Below are positions 42,958 through 51,696 of a stretch of DNA of 64,000 bases, in pieces. This stretch comes from Chitinophaga sp. H8. GTDB lineage: Bacteria > Bacteroidota > Bacteroidia > Chitinophagales > Chitinophagaceae. Every line of letters starts with the position of its first letter. Position 1 is the stretch's first letter. The notes below the pieces were generated by a model. It saw only the letters and a list, made by a program, of their open reading frames with translations, did no database searches and was not told the origin of the DNA. The stretch is taken from NCBI RefSeq assembly GCF_040567655.1, contig NZ_JBEXAC010000004.1, positions 1 to 64,000 on the forward strand, given 5' to 3'. Made by a program: the position numbers and the translations under genes.

Positions 42958-43760
42958 AAACGGATAAAATAAAAGTACACTTCACAGACAATGACCTGAT
43001 CGCTCCCACCAACCCCATTGAAGTAAATCTTATAGGAGCTGGTGGAACAGGTTCAAAAGTGCTGACCGCATTAGTGGAAATGAATTATAGCCTGAATGAA
43101 TTAGGACATGCAGGGTTATCTGTCAGGCTTTGGGATGACGACATAGTAACCGATGCCAATTTAGGCAGACAACGATTTGCCGAGTGCGAGATTGGGCTAT
43201 ATAAATCGGTCGCCCTGATAAACCGTGCTAACCGGTGGGCAGGTACAAACTGGAAAGCCGAGACCCTGAAATTTGGGAAAGACAGTTTAGGCAGGTTGCC
43301 CGAACATACACAGGCAGCTATTTACATTTCCTGCGTGGACAGTGTGAGGGCAAGGTTTGAGATTGCAGAAATCCTTAACGGACTGGATGATAACAGGGCA
43401 TTCCGAAACCGAGCCAAATACTGGATGGATTATGGTAACAGCCAATCCACAGGGCAGGTGCTATTGTCCACCATTGGCAACATCAAACAACCGAAGTCTG
43501 AAAAATATGAGGCAGTCGCCAACCTGCCCTTTATAACCGATGTATATGGCGAACTGCTGAAGCAATCCGAAGAAACAGATAATACTCCAAGCTGTTCATT
43601 GGCTGAAGCATTAGAAAAGCAAGACCTGTACATTAATTCCTCCCTTGCCCAAATGGGTTGCTCTTTACTCTGGAACCTTTTCCGTCAGGGAATGACCGAA
43701 AATAAAGGCTTCTTTCATAACCTTGACAACTTCACTACCCAACCGATAAAGGTCGCTTAA
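42954..43760 (+). CDS. PRTRC system ThiF-family E1-like adenylyltransferase
   Basis: A 268-residue E1/ThiF/MoeB superfamily enzyme. The nucleotide loop G28-A-G-G-T-G33 follows beta strand one; D61-D62-D63-I-V then N69 and R72-Q73 match the DxD...NxxRQ pattern that binds ATP and Mg. Candidate catalytic cysteines are C127 (YISCVDS) and C214 (TPSCSL), the latter in the position of the E1 crossover loop. It would adenylate the C-terminal glycine of a ubiquitin-like protein, here PRTRC C, and pass it to an E2. Its start overlaps the B gene by four bases. Confidence 0.92.
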   Translation: MKTDKIKVHFTDNDLIAPTNPIEVNLIGAGGTGSKVLTALVEMNYSLNELGHAGLSVRLWDDDIVTDANLGRQRFAECEIGLYKSVALINRANRWAGTNWKAETLKFGKDSLGRLPEHTQAAIYISCVDSVRARFEIAEILNGLDDNRAFRNRAKYWMDYGNSQSTGQVLLSTIGNIKQPKSEKYEAVANLPFITDVYGELLKQSEETDNTPSCSLAEALEKQDLYINSSLAQMGCSLLWNLFRQGMTENKGFFHNLDNFTTQPIKVA

Positions 43761-44107
43761 AGCCCTCCCAGGGCGGCGCATCGGCATTCCTTTCGCCGTA
43801 GGCGGAACGCCGCTGCGCGTGGAAGCGGTGCAGCCACTTGCCCAAACCGGAATCCCCACCCACAATATTCCAATAATCCGCTTTGGACAACAGGCTACGG
43901 CATTATTAACGTATCCCACAGAATAACCTAACACATCCAAGTAACTGGAAGGTAGCTGGTTCAAGTATAACGCAGCGTCCACCACGTAAGAAAGTTGCAG
44001 ATATATTTCACTTAATTATAAAGTGATTTATATCTTTACACCGTAATCTCGGTCAAGAGCTTTAAATCCGCTAAAAAGTGGTTCGAGTTTTGTACCACAG
44101 GGTTCAC
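43761..44107. other. intergenic region at the probable right end of the element
   Basis: 347 bases after the ThiF gene with no supported gene. The first 60 are GC-rich and fold: GCCC/GGGC (43763-43775), then CGGCATTCC (43782-43790) with GGAACGCCG (43804-43812). A TATCTTTA box (44031-44038, plus) may start a short transcript of about 90 bases ending in the terminator at 44108-44136. The change from element-type to chromosomal genes falls here, so the attachment site probably lies in this stretch, but I could not find a repeat that proves it. Confidence 0.4.
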
Positions 44108-44136
44108 AAAGGCGCGATTATTCACGCCTTTTTTTT
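44108..44136 (+). terminator. rho-independent terminator
   Basis: AAAGGCG (44108-44114) and CGCCTTT (44125-44131) form a perfect stem followed by a T-run. It ends any plus-strand transcript from the element side before the chromosomal genes. The next 100 bases (to 44237) hold nothing recognised. Confidence 0.75.
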
Positions 44137-44237
44137 GTTTAAACATATCACTGGTAGCGTAAAACACAACAGTAATCTTTTTGTTCTGTCAATTTTATAG
44201 TTGCTTTCCGCCACCCGTTAGCAGCATCTCTTCAGCG

Positions 44238-45569
44238 TTATTTTTTCAATATGTTTTTATAAATCTTTCCGTCCTTTATAATAACAACAAAGTTTTTTGC
44301 AGGGTTAGCCAATAGTTTTAGGTCCTTTAGCGGATCTCCGTCAACAAGTAAGATATCTGCCATAGCACCCTCTTCGATTATGCCGAGCTTGCCCGGGTAT
44401 GGGCTTCTTAAACCAGAAAGTTGCAACAGTGACGCATTGTCTTGGGTTACCATCTTTAATATTTCAGCATTGGTAAACCATTTTTGTAAGCGCAGGATGA
44501 ACTCATTTTGCTTTTCGTTGAGCGCTGGTTCAAAAAGAAAGTCTGTTCCCCAGGCTAATTTAACGTTATACTTTTTTGCGAGCGGCCATACTTTTTCTTG
44601 CCCCTCAATAACAGGTTTGCGCTTTGCTATTCGCTGTGCATCCATATCAGGTGTATTATCAACCAGATTTTGCAGGCTGAGCCAGATACCTTTTTCAGCG
44701 ATTAATTTCAATGTTTCTTCATCCAGTAACTGCCCATGTTCCACACATTTTACACCCGCTTCAATAGCCCTTCTGATCGCTCTGGGTGTATATGCATGTA
44801 CAGTTACGTATGTGCCCCAGTCTTCCGCAGCTTCAACTGCAGCCTTCATTTCATCCAATGTGTATTGTGTGACATCTACAGGATCATAGGCTGATGATGT
44901 GCCACCTCCTGCCATCAGTTTGATTTGACTTGCACCAAAACGCAGGTTTTCTCTTACCGCTGTTAATACTTCATCACGCCCATCCGCAATGAAGGTGGCC
45001 CCGTATTTTTCAGCGCGTGATGCGACACCGAAAAAACGACGGGATTTTTCATCTGGCGTTCTGAAATCACCATGACCAGCTGTTTGACTTATGGTGGCTC
45101 CAGAAGGCCAGATTCTCGGCCCCGGAATCTTGCCGGCATCAATCGCAGCCTTTAGCGGGAATATTGGCCCTCCAACATCCCGCACACTTGTAAAGCCACG
45201 CATGAGCGTATTATTGGCAGACTGACCAACGGTCTTAAGCAGAAATTCTTCCGATAGATCGCCTGTCATCATTTGAGACATCGTCAATGCGCCGAACACC
45301 ATATGCACATGCACATCTATTAAGCCTGGCATTAAGGTCTTCCCTGCTCCATTGATTTTTATGACATCCGTGCCGCTCACCTTAATGGGTGATGCACTGA
45401 TTGTTTTAATCGTATTACCGGTTATCAATACATACCCAGGAGGGGTAAGGGATTGTTTTTTTGCATCCAGTATCCGAACGTTTTCTAACAAAATCTGACT
45501 TTGTTGTGCCTGAGCTGGATAAATAGCAGTTGCACTAAGAAGTAAAGTGCATAAATAGAGTAATCGCAT
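44238..45569 (-). CDS. exported amidohydrolase family protein
   Basis: A 443-residue metallo-hydrolase with signal peptide (MRLLYLCTLLLSATAIYPAQA). The metal ligands of the amidohydrolase fold are present: H87-x-H89 (LIDVHVHMVFG), the Lys/His region (KLMAGGGTSS, VTVHAYTP), a second His (VKCVEHGQLLDE) and the Asp in WGTDFLF. It resembles the imidazolonepropionase-like or Xaa-Pro dipeptidase-like group that hydrolyses cyclic amides or dipeptides in the periplasm. Substrate unknown. First chromosomal gene after the element. Confidence 0.87.
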   Translation of the reverse strand: MRLLYLCTLLLSATAIYPAQAQQSQILLENVRILDAKKQSLTPPGYVLITGNTIKTISASPIKVSGTDVIKINGAGKTLMPGLIDVHVHMVFGALTMSQMMTGDLSEEFLLKTVGQSANNTLMRGFTSVRDVGGPIFPLKAAIDAGKIPGPRIWPSGATISQTAGHGDFRTPDEKSRRFFGVASRAEKYGATFIADGRDEVLTAVRENLRFGASQIKLMAGGGTSSAYDPVDVTQYTLDEMKAAVEAAEDWGTYVTVHAYTPRAIRRAIEAGVKCVEHGQLLDEETLKLIAEKGIWLSLQNLVDNTPDMDAQRIAKRKPVIEGQEKVWPLAKKYNVKLAWGTDFLFEPALNEKQNEFILRLQKWFTNAEILKMVTQDNASLLQLSGLRSPYPGKLGIIEEGAMADILLVDGDPLKDLKLLANPAKNFVVIIKDGKIYKNILKK

Positions 45570-45874
45570 ATGCAGGTGTTGTTAGGTGTTTATTAAGATA
45601 CAAATATTTAATTTTCTTTTGTAAACAAGTTCACCTTTTCAGATGCTCAAGAAAAATAACACCTTCCTACAACGCTGATAATTTTAAACCTGGCGAATTG
45701 TCGTAATCCCCCCCTAATATTGTCTATTCTACCCGCTACGAGGACTTACATAAAAGGTACTTTGGCGGAACTGGTCATTAACACGATCGTCACACACGGT
45801 AATATGTGGTGCTGCTGATGGATTGCTGAAGTTTAAGGACGGGGATAAGGATTATAATCAGGCCTACGAAATAG
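45570..45874. other. intergenic stretch with possible coding debris
   Basis: 305 bases without an intact gene. Short open pieces in different plus frames look protein-like (YEDLHKRYFGG near 45735-45775; KFKDGDKDYNQAYEIANLFL near 45825-45890) but each lacks a start and is cut by stops. They may be remnants of decayed genes, or chance. No terminator or repeat was seen. Confidence 0.3.
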
Positions 45875-46843
45875 CTAATCTTTTCTTAAAAGGGGTTGGG
45901 TACTGCATCGGAACGAGCCTCCAAAACTTCTGCTGATCTGGAAATCAATATACTCCACATGTATGCCATATGCGGCTAATTGTTCGCCAATACTGGTAAA
46001 AACCGGGTCTGTAATATATACTTCCGAAGAAATAGGTAATCCGTTAGTGGCTAGCATAGTGGCCTCTTCCATACTTACATGGATCTTCTTCCAGTCCTTG
46101 AATATTGCAGGAATACCATCAGGAAAGGCATCTTCACATGCCACCATTAATCCGTTCCTGATAAGCCCCAACGCACAATCCAGATGGAGGATATTAGGGT
46201 CCAGGCGTACCATTTCTACCCGATAACCGAATTTACCCAAGAATTTTCTCAACCATTCAGCACCAGCCGTATTGGAGGCGAGGCCAGAATTACCCACCAG
46301 AATAGTATCTCCCAGCACCATGACATCACCACCTTCCAAAAATGGCCCAGCACCTAGTGTAGGGTCATCAGGAGATGTAACTTCCGGGCTTGGAGTGGCC
46401 AGGTAAAAACAATCTGCCGGATATACTTCTTCTCTCATAATTTTGCGGACAGGAAACACTTCTCTTCTGCGGTGCAGAAAGCGCATCGAACCCTCTATTA
46501 CACAGTTACCAATTGTAAAAAAAGGGTCCCGTACAAAGAAATTCGAATAACCATCGTCTCCGGCAGCCTCCTTTTCTACATCTGTCAGTTTTCTGGGACG
46601 CAAGACCTGTACTCCATATTTTTCAAGTACCTGTTGCAGGTCATTTCGTTCCTGCTCCCATCGCTTTTGCAGCTCCGGATGTGCCTCTCGAAAGTCCTTT
46701 CCCTTATGCTCCTCAATATCTTTAATGGAAACCTCCTGCAAAAAACGGAGATCATCCTGCCGCACCTTTTTGGCATACCCAAACTCAGATACTGCCAGCA
46801 CCACCTTTCTTAAAGTCGCATATTCATTCTCAACATAGATCAT
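45875..46843 (-). CDS. amidinotransferase / dimethylargininase-type enzyme
   Basis: A 322-residue member of the guanidino-group modifying (pentein) superfamily. Motifs: NFFVRDPFFTIG, PFLEGGDVMVLGDTILVG, the His in PNILHLDCALGLI, and the C-terminal nucleophile C313 in GGSFRCSTQPLLR. This Cys-His-Asp/Glu layout is shared by arginine deiminases, dimethylarginine hydrolases and glycine amidinotransferases. The enzyme acts on an arginine-like guanidino group; the exact reaction cannot be decided, and the C-terminal GSFRCST environment leans towards amidinotransferase. It lies 54 bases downstream of the DUF4256 gene on the same strand. Confidence 0.85.
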   Translation of the reverse strand: MIYVENEYATLRKVVLAVSEFGYAKKVRQDDLRFLQEVSIKDIEEHKGKDFREAHPELQKRWEQERNDLQQVLEKYGVQVLRPRKLTDVEKEAAGDDGYSNFFVRDPFFTIGNCVIEGSMRFLHRRREVFPVRKIMREEVYPADCFYLATPSPEVTSPDDPTLGAGPFLEGGDVMVLGDTILVGNSGLASNTAGAEWLRKFLGKFGYRVEMVRLDPNILHLDCALGLIRNGLMVACEDAFPDGIPAIFKDWKKIHVSMEEATMLATNGLPISSEVYITDPVFTSIGEQLAAYGIHVEYIDFQISRSFGGSFRCSTQPLLRKD

Positions 46844-46897
46844 AAATACATTTTTATTACTTCTTGAAGGCCCACCGCGATTAAAACATGCTTCGAC

Positions 46898-47464
46898 TTA
46901 ACAGCGAAGCATGCCACGAAATCCCCTCGCAGCATAATAAGATTCTGCACCGTTGTGATATGTAAAAACATGATCATAGCGGCGATCACAAAAGAGCGCC
47001 CCTCCTAGTTTTCTTATAGCAGGTGGGGTTACTATCCAGCTCGACGTTTTCATATCAAAGTTTCCAAGTTGCTGCAGATTCCGGTATTCTTCTTCTGTTA
47101 ACAGCTCAACGCCCATATCAGCGGCCATCTGTACCGCACTATTTTCAGGTTTGTGTTCTTTTCTTGATTCCAGTGCTTCATGGTCGTAACAAATACTTCT
47201 ACGCCCTTTGGGGCTTTCCGCAGAACAATCGCAAAAAAGATATTCGTCTGTCTTTTTATCATAGCCCAATACATCCGGTTCACCACCAGTTATTTCCATT
47301 TCATCAAGCGACCGCAGTTTTTCCGGGTTCGCTTCCAGCTTTGCTTGTATTTTAGTCCATTCCAGCCCTTTATGACGTTGCTGGTTTTTCTCAAAACGGG
47401 TTTTCAGCACACTGAGCAGTTCCAGGAACTGCTCCGGAGAAACCTTCTTTTTATTGCTTTTCAT
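46898..47464 (-). CDS. DUF4256 protein
   Basis: A 188-residue soluble protein of the DUF4256 family, found in many environmental bacteria. Recognised by EQFLELLSVLKTRFEKNQQR, then LRSLDEMEITGGEPDV, LFCDCSAESPKGRRSICYD and the C-terminal SYYAARGFRGMLRC. Conserved cysteines and acids may bind a metal, but no function is known. It is upstream of the amidinotransferase-type gene and downstream of the aminotransferase gene. Confidence 0.87.
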   Translation of the reverse strand: MKSNKKKVSPEQFLELLSVLKTRFEKNQQRHKGLEWTKIQAKLEANPEKLRSLDEMEITGGEPDVLGYDKKTDEYLFCDCSAESPKGRRSICYDHEALESRKEHKPENSAVQMAADMGVELLTEEEYRNLQQLGNFDMKTSSWIVTPPAIRKLGGALFCDRRYDHVFTYHNGAESYYAARGFRGMLRC

Positions 47465-47551
47465 GTCATTGTTGCTTTTACCAGAAAGGTATGCAAAATT
47501 TTAATTACTCATTTAGCATACATAACAAGACATCTCTTTGCCGGAAATATG

Positions 47552-49072
47552 TTAAAAATCAGGCCAGCAGCTCACATCAAACCAGTGCAGCATATTCTGT
47601 GCTTCACTTGCTTTCATATGTTTGTAATAGTACTCATTCATACAGGGATCATAATAATATTCCTTTTCCCATGCTGATATGTTAGACAAGGTCATTTCAA
47701 TGGCATCCATTATAAAATTAATTTCACTATCAGTCATCGTAGGATGAATAGATAACCTTACCCAACCAGGTTTATGCGATAGGTCTCCTGAATGAATCGC
47801 GTCCAGTATTGCATAAGAAGCAGGCTTATCAACACCAAGCAACATATGACCATATGTTCCGGCACACGAACATCCTCCCCGCAGCTGAATCCCGAATTTG
47901 TCATTAAGCAGCTTGACGATCAGATTGTAATGTACCCCTGCTACCAGGAAAGAAACTACCCCCAGACGCACTTTCACTTCTCGTTCAAGTATCTGTATCT
48001 GTGGCATTCCGGACAACCTGGAAAAAATGATTTTCAACAGTTCCTCTTCCCGCTGCAACATGTTATCCACCCCCATTTCTTCTTTCAGCCGGATGCACAT
48101 GGCTGCTTTTATTGCCTGCAGGAATGGAGGAGTGCCACCATCTTCCCGCTGTTCAATATCAGTTACATATTCGCGCCCCTTCCAGGGATTACTGTAATTT
48201 ACAGTCCCACCCCCCGGATGATCAGGGATTTTATTCCTGTAAACCTTCCTGTTAAAGATCAATATACCCGGTGTGCCCGGACCTCCCAAAAATTTATGCG
48301 CAGAGAAGTAAATAGCATCCAGATCCGCGTCTGTATCAACCGGATGCATATTGATATTACAATACGGGGCCGCACAGGCAAAATCTACAAAGCATAATCC
48401 TCCATACTGGTGTATTAGCTTGGCGATGTCATGATAGGGCGTTTGTATACCAGTAACGTTGGAACAGGCGGTTACTGCCGCAATTTTATTGGGATAGTGC
48501 TTATACTGCTCCAATAGCGCACAGAAATGTAGCATATCCACATTTCCGTTTTCATCACTACCAATTATCTCTACTGTAGCAATTGTTTCCAGCCAGCTGA
48601 GATGATTACTATGATGCTCCATATGTGTTACAAAAACAACAGGTTGCCGCATTTCGGCATGCTGGGAGAACCCAACATAAGCTGCGACATGCTCCGGAAT
48701 CCTTAACCCCAGTATTCTTTGTAGCTTGTTTACAGCAGCAGTCATACCACTACCGCAAAAAAGCAATATATCTTCTTTATTGGCATTGACATGTGTTTTC
48801 ACGATCGCCCTGGCTGCTTCATAGGCTGCTGACATGCATGTACCCGTAACAGTGGTGCCTGTATGCGTATTTCCCAGAAATGGAAGCACTTGCTGGCGAA
48901 TACAGCCTTCAATAGGCCCATAGGCGCGTCCGGTAGCAGTCCAATCGGCATAGATGATCTGCTTTCTTCCAAAAGGAGACTCAAAAAATTGCTGATGACC
49001 GATAATGTTATTACGGTAAACGGAAAAATATTTTTCCAACCCACTTTTACATGGCATAGAAAGGCTTGACAT
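47552..49072 (-). CDS. class V aminotransferase (cysteine desulfurase-like)
   Basis: A 506-residue PLP enzyme. The Schiff-base lysine is K260 in YFSAHKFLGGPGTPGILI, preceded by the Asp of CFVDFACAAPY and the His of THMEHHSNHLSW that stack on PLP. A GGCSCAG motif near residue 400 places a cysteine where NifS/SufS enzymes hold their persulfide cysteine, but the setting is different enough that the substrate is open. It is cytosolic and longer than the usual 400-residue desulfurases. The DUF4395 gene lies two bases away, so the two are cotranscribed; DUF4395 carries cysteine motifs, which fits a sulfur-related pair. Confidence 0.85.
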   Translation of the reverse strand: MSSLSMPCKSGLEKYFSVYRNNIIGHQQFFESPFGRKQIIYADWTATGRAYGPIEGCIRQQVLPFLGNTHTGTTVTGTCMSAAYEAARAIVKTHVNANKEDILLFCGSGMTAAVNKLQRILGLRIPEHVAAYVGFSQHAEMRQPVVFVTHMEHHSNHLSWLETIATVEIIGSDENGNVDMLHFCALLEQYKHYPNKIAAVTACSNVTGIQTPYHDIAKLIHQYGGLCFVDFACAAPYCNINMHPVDTDADLDAIYFSAHKFLGGPGTPGILIFNRKVYRNKIPDHPGGGTVNYSNPWKGREYVTDIEQREDGGTPPFLQAIKAAMCIRLKEEMGVDNMLQREEELLKIIFSRLSGMPQIQILEREVKVRLGVVSFLVAGVHYNLIVKLLNDKFGIQLRGGCSCAGTYGHMLLGVDKPASYAILDAIHSGDLSHKPGWVRLSIHPTMTDSEINFIMDAIEMTLSNISAWEKEYYYDPCMNEYYYKHMKASEAQNMLHWFDVSCWPDF

Positions 49073-49074
49073 AT

Positions 49075-49737
49075 CTATTTGGGTTTAACCGTAGTGGAAG
49101 ATCTAAAGAAATCGTGAGGCCGCTTACTGAATTGTTCATTGAACAAACGGGGGGCAAGGAAAAGGAAAGCAATAAATAAACCCAGTATAACCAGTTGTGC
49201 TGCTGATACTTTCTGAATGGCCTGCCTGTCCTTGGTTTCGCATACTTCCCCCGGACAATGCTGTGCTCTATTCTTGAAAAACAAGGGATAAACCAGACAC
49301 CCCAAACAAATTCCGAACGATGCCTCAAAAAACAGGAACAATAAACATATCAGGCAAACGGAGCCTGTTATGGGACTGTAAGCATTTTCAATCAGAAAGA
49401 AATAGAACATGGTAGCCGAGAGGACTACCCCAATACTCCATGCAAATCTTTTCTGTCCGGCCCCAACATACTCAGGTCGCTGATTACGAACTATCAACCG
49501 CCCGATGATCAATACAGGAGAAAACCGGGGATTGATAAATACTCTGATCAGTAAGTCGGCCAGAAAAATGGTGATAACATATTTGATCGGTACAAAATTG
49601 CCATCAAAAAGGATAAACATTAATGAAGTGTAGGTGGCCAGGAAGAGTATCCCGGCGGAGGCCCGGATCTCTCTTTCATTCAACACAGGGATATCATAAC
49701 CTGCTACTTTTTCGCCGAATTGTATAAAGTTGTTCAT
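49075..49737 (-). CDS. DUF4395 membrane protein
   Basis: A 220-residue inner-membrane protein with about four hydrophobic helices, matching DUF4395: INPRFSPVLIIGRLIVRNQ, the helix end FGICLGCLVYPLFF with C-x-x-C, and CPGEVCE. The cysteines could take part in sulfur or redox handling, which would fit its coupling with the aminotransferase gene. Function unproven. Confidence 0.85.
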   Translation of the reverse strand: MNNFIQFGEKVAGYDIPVLNEREIRASAGILFLATYTSLMFILFDGNFVPIKYVITIFLADLLIRVFINPRFSPVLIIGRLIVRNQRPEYVGAGQKRFAWSIGVVLSATMFYFFLIENAYSPITGSVCLICLLFLFFEASFGICLGCLVYPLFFKNRAQHCPGEVCETKDRQAIQKVSAAQLVILGLFIAFLFLAPRLFNEQFSKRPHDFFRSSTTVKPK

Positions 49738-49934
49738 GTTTTGTTTAATATTAAGCGTAAATGTTTGATGCTATTAGTGCCGGCAGTATGAAATTAGCCA
49801 ATGGGGCTTGTTATCGCCAGGGTGTATCAACAAACAACAGGTCATCGTATACGAACAACAGAATCGGGTCAAGCACCGGGAACAATTAGGAGAAAGACAA
49901 GGATTTATCGACATTTACCCCGTCAAACATCAAC
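49738..49934. other. divergent promoter region
   Basis: 197 bases between the DUF4395 gene (minus) and the LytS-like kinase (plus). No palindrome, terminator or clear TAnnTTTG box was found. Confidence 0.3.
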
Positions 49935-50972
49935 ATGAAAAAGCTATCTGGCATAAAGCATTTTAAGCTGTACGTATGGCTGATACCTGCTTATTTGTTG
50001 CTCCACCTGTTAGCAGATATACTGGAAGGGGCTGGCAACTTCCCCGAAAGAGCGGTGAATCAAACCTGGTTGGCAGTGTATCTATCAGTGGTTAATTACT
50101 GGTTATTAGAATATACGCTGCCAGGCCTAAGCTGGAAAAAATTACTCAGCGCCATCTTCTTACTGCTACTATACTGCTTTCTTCTTTCCATTGGATTCTT
50201 TATATGGCGGCAACTTGGTGTAACATTGCATATTTTTACACCTTTAGGTAAGCCTGTTTCTATCTCAGAAAGAATTGGCATACTCACAGGAAGCAGCATA
50301 GGGGCTGTTTTCTTTTTTGGCGTTATCAGACATGTCTATAATTATGTAAACCTGAAACAGGCAGCGCAACAATTACGCATTGAACGTCAGCAAGCAGAGT
50401 TAAACTACCTGAAATCACAGACCAACCCTCATTTTTTGTTTAACACCCTGAACAATATTTATTCGCTGGCCAGAGATAAATCAGATCTTGCCCCGGAGTC
50501 CATCCTCCGTTTATCCAAGATACTGCGGTATATGTTGTATGAAACCAGTGGGCCATACATCGCTATCGAGCAGGACCTTAAAATTATGGACGACTATATA
50601 GCACTTGAAAAACTACGTTACGATGATGCCCTCCGTATCAATTTCAATCATGATCTGGAGAACATGAAACAGTCCTTACCCCCTCTCCTGCTTATCCCAT
50701 TAGTTGAAAACGCCTTCAAACATGGGGTATCAGAAACACGGGACCGTCCCTTTATTGATATTCATCTCTCTATTAAAAACAGGCAGCTGGTGTTTATAGT
50801 TAAAAACTCTACCGGTGATCCTGCCGGTGACTACAAAACAAAAGAAAATATCGGCCTTTCCAACCTCAGGCGCCAACTGGAGCTACTTTACACCGACTAT
50901 ACCCTGGATGTACAACAAGAAGACTTTGAATTCACAGCTACGCTGAAAATAAATCTTGAAAGCCATGTCTAA
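49935..50972 (+). CDS. LytS-type sensor histidine kinase
   Basis: A 345-residue membrane kinase of the His_kinase (PF06580) group. Four hydrophobic helices lie in residues 10-135, then a short coiled linker. The phospho-acceptor is H166 in QTNPHFLFNTLNNIYSLA, and the ATP site includes LLLIPLVENAFKHGVSE (N box) and ENIGLSNLRRQLELLY (G box). It phosphorylates the LytTR regulator encoded next, whose start overlaps its end. The signal is unknown. Confidence 0.92.
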   Translation: MKKLSGIKHFKLYVWLIPAYLLLHLLADILEGAGNFPERAVNQTWLAVYLSVVNYWLLEYTLPGLSWKKLLSAIFLLLLYCFLLSIGFFIWRQLGVTLHIFTPLGKPVSISERIGILTGSSIGAVFFFGVIRHVYNYVNLKQAAQQLRIERQQAELNYLKSQTNPHFLFNTLNNIYSLARDKSDLAPESILRLSKILRYMLYETSGPYIAIEQDLKIMDDYIALEKLRYDDALRINFNHDLENMKQSLPPLLLIPLVENAFKHGVSETRDRPFIDIHLSIKNRQLVFIVKNSTGDPAGDYKTKENIGLSNLRRQLELLYTDYTLDVQQEDFEFTATLKINLESHV

Positions 50973-51642
50973 AATAAAGTGCATTATTATAGAAGACGAG
51001 CCGCTGGCAGCGAAAGTATTAAGTGACTATATATCGGAAGTACCATTCCTGGAATTACAAAAGGTATTTAAAGATGCTATGCTGGCCTCAGAATTTTTGC
51101 TGCATCAGCATATAGACCTCATGTTCCTGGATATTCATCTGCCTAAACTGAAAGGAATGGCTTTCCTGAAAACATTATCCAACCCTCCTGCGGTCATTGT
51201 TACTACTGCATACCATCAATATGCCATAGAGGGGTTTAACCTGAATGTGACCGACTATCTGCTCAAGCCTTTTGAATTTGAGCGTTTTTTAACTGCTGTT
51301 AATAAGGTCAGGGCAGCACAGAAAACAACCTCAAATGAAGTCAGGGATTTTATTTTCGTGAATGTACAAAAACGTAAAGTCCGTATCCCGTTTTCAGAGA
51401 TCCTATATATAGAAAGTCAGCGTGAGTATATTAAAATTGTTACCACCAGGAATGAGTACCTTTCCAAGATGAGCACTAATGAAATCGAAGAAATGTTGCC
51501 CACGGATATTTTCAAGCGCATACACCGGTCTTTCATCATCTCCGTGAATAAGATTGAATCCTACAATGCCGAAATGATAGAGATAAATGGTATATCGATA
51601 CCAATAGGGAGAGGATATAAAGATGTAATAGATAAATTATAA
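50965..51642 (+). CDS. LytTR-family response regulator
   Basis: A 225-residue regulator with a receiver domain (acidic pair in IIIEDEPLAAK, phospho-acceptor D56 in DLMFLDIHLPKLKG, Lys in YLLKPFEFERF) and a C-terminal LytTR DNA-binding domain (VNVQKRKVRIPFSEILYIES, RIHRSFIISVNKI). A TTG three codons upstream also opens the frame, but the ATG at 50965 is the normal start and overlaps the kinase gene by eight bases, so translation is coupled. Confidence 0.92.
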   Translation: MSKIKCIIIEDEPLAAKVLSDYISEVPFLELQKVFKDAMLASEFLLHQHIDLMFLDIHLPKLKGMAFLKTLSNPPAVIVTTAYHQYAIEGFNLNVTDYLLKPFEFERFLTAVNKVRAAQKTTSNEVRDFIFVNVQKRKVRIPFSEILYIESQREYIKIVTTRNEYLSKMSTNEIEEMLPTDIFKRIHRSFIISVNKIESYNAEMIEINGISIPIGRGYKDVIDKL

Positions 51643-51646
51643 TATT

Positions 51647-51681
51647 GGCAGATCTTACAGCTATCCACTGTAAGATCTGCC
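51647..51681. terminator. bidirectional terminator
   Basis: GGCAGATCTTACAG (51647-51660) and CTGTAAGATCTGCC (51668-51681) form a perfect 14-base-pair stem with a seven-base loop. It separates the convergent LytTR and dehydrogenase genes. Confidence 0.85.
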
Positions 51682-51696
51682 TTATAATACTGTATT

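Noticed and set aside
44040..44100. tRNA-like stretch with GGTTCGAG that could be an integration-site tRNA fragment
   Set aside because: The expected T-stem does not pair around TTCGAGT and no acceptor or anticodon stem could be built, so I do not call a tRNA or tRNA remnant.
50956..50964. TTG start of the LytTR gene
   Set aside because: An ATG three codons later gives the standard receiver start and overlaps the kinase stop.
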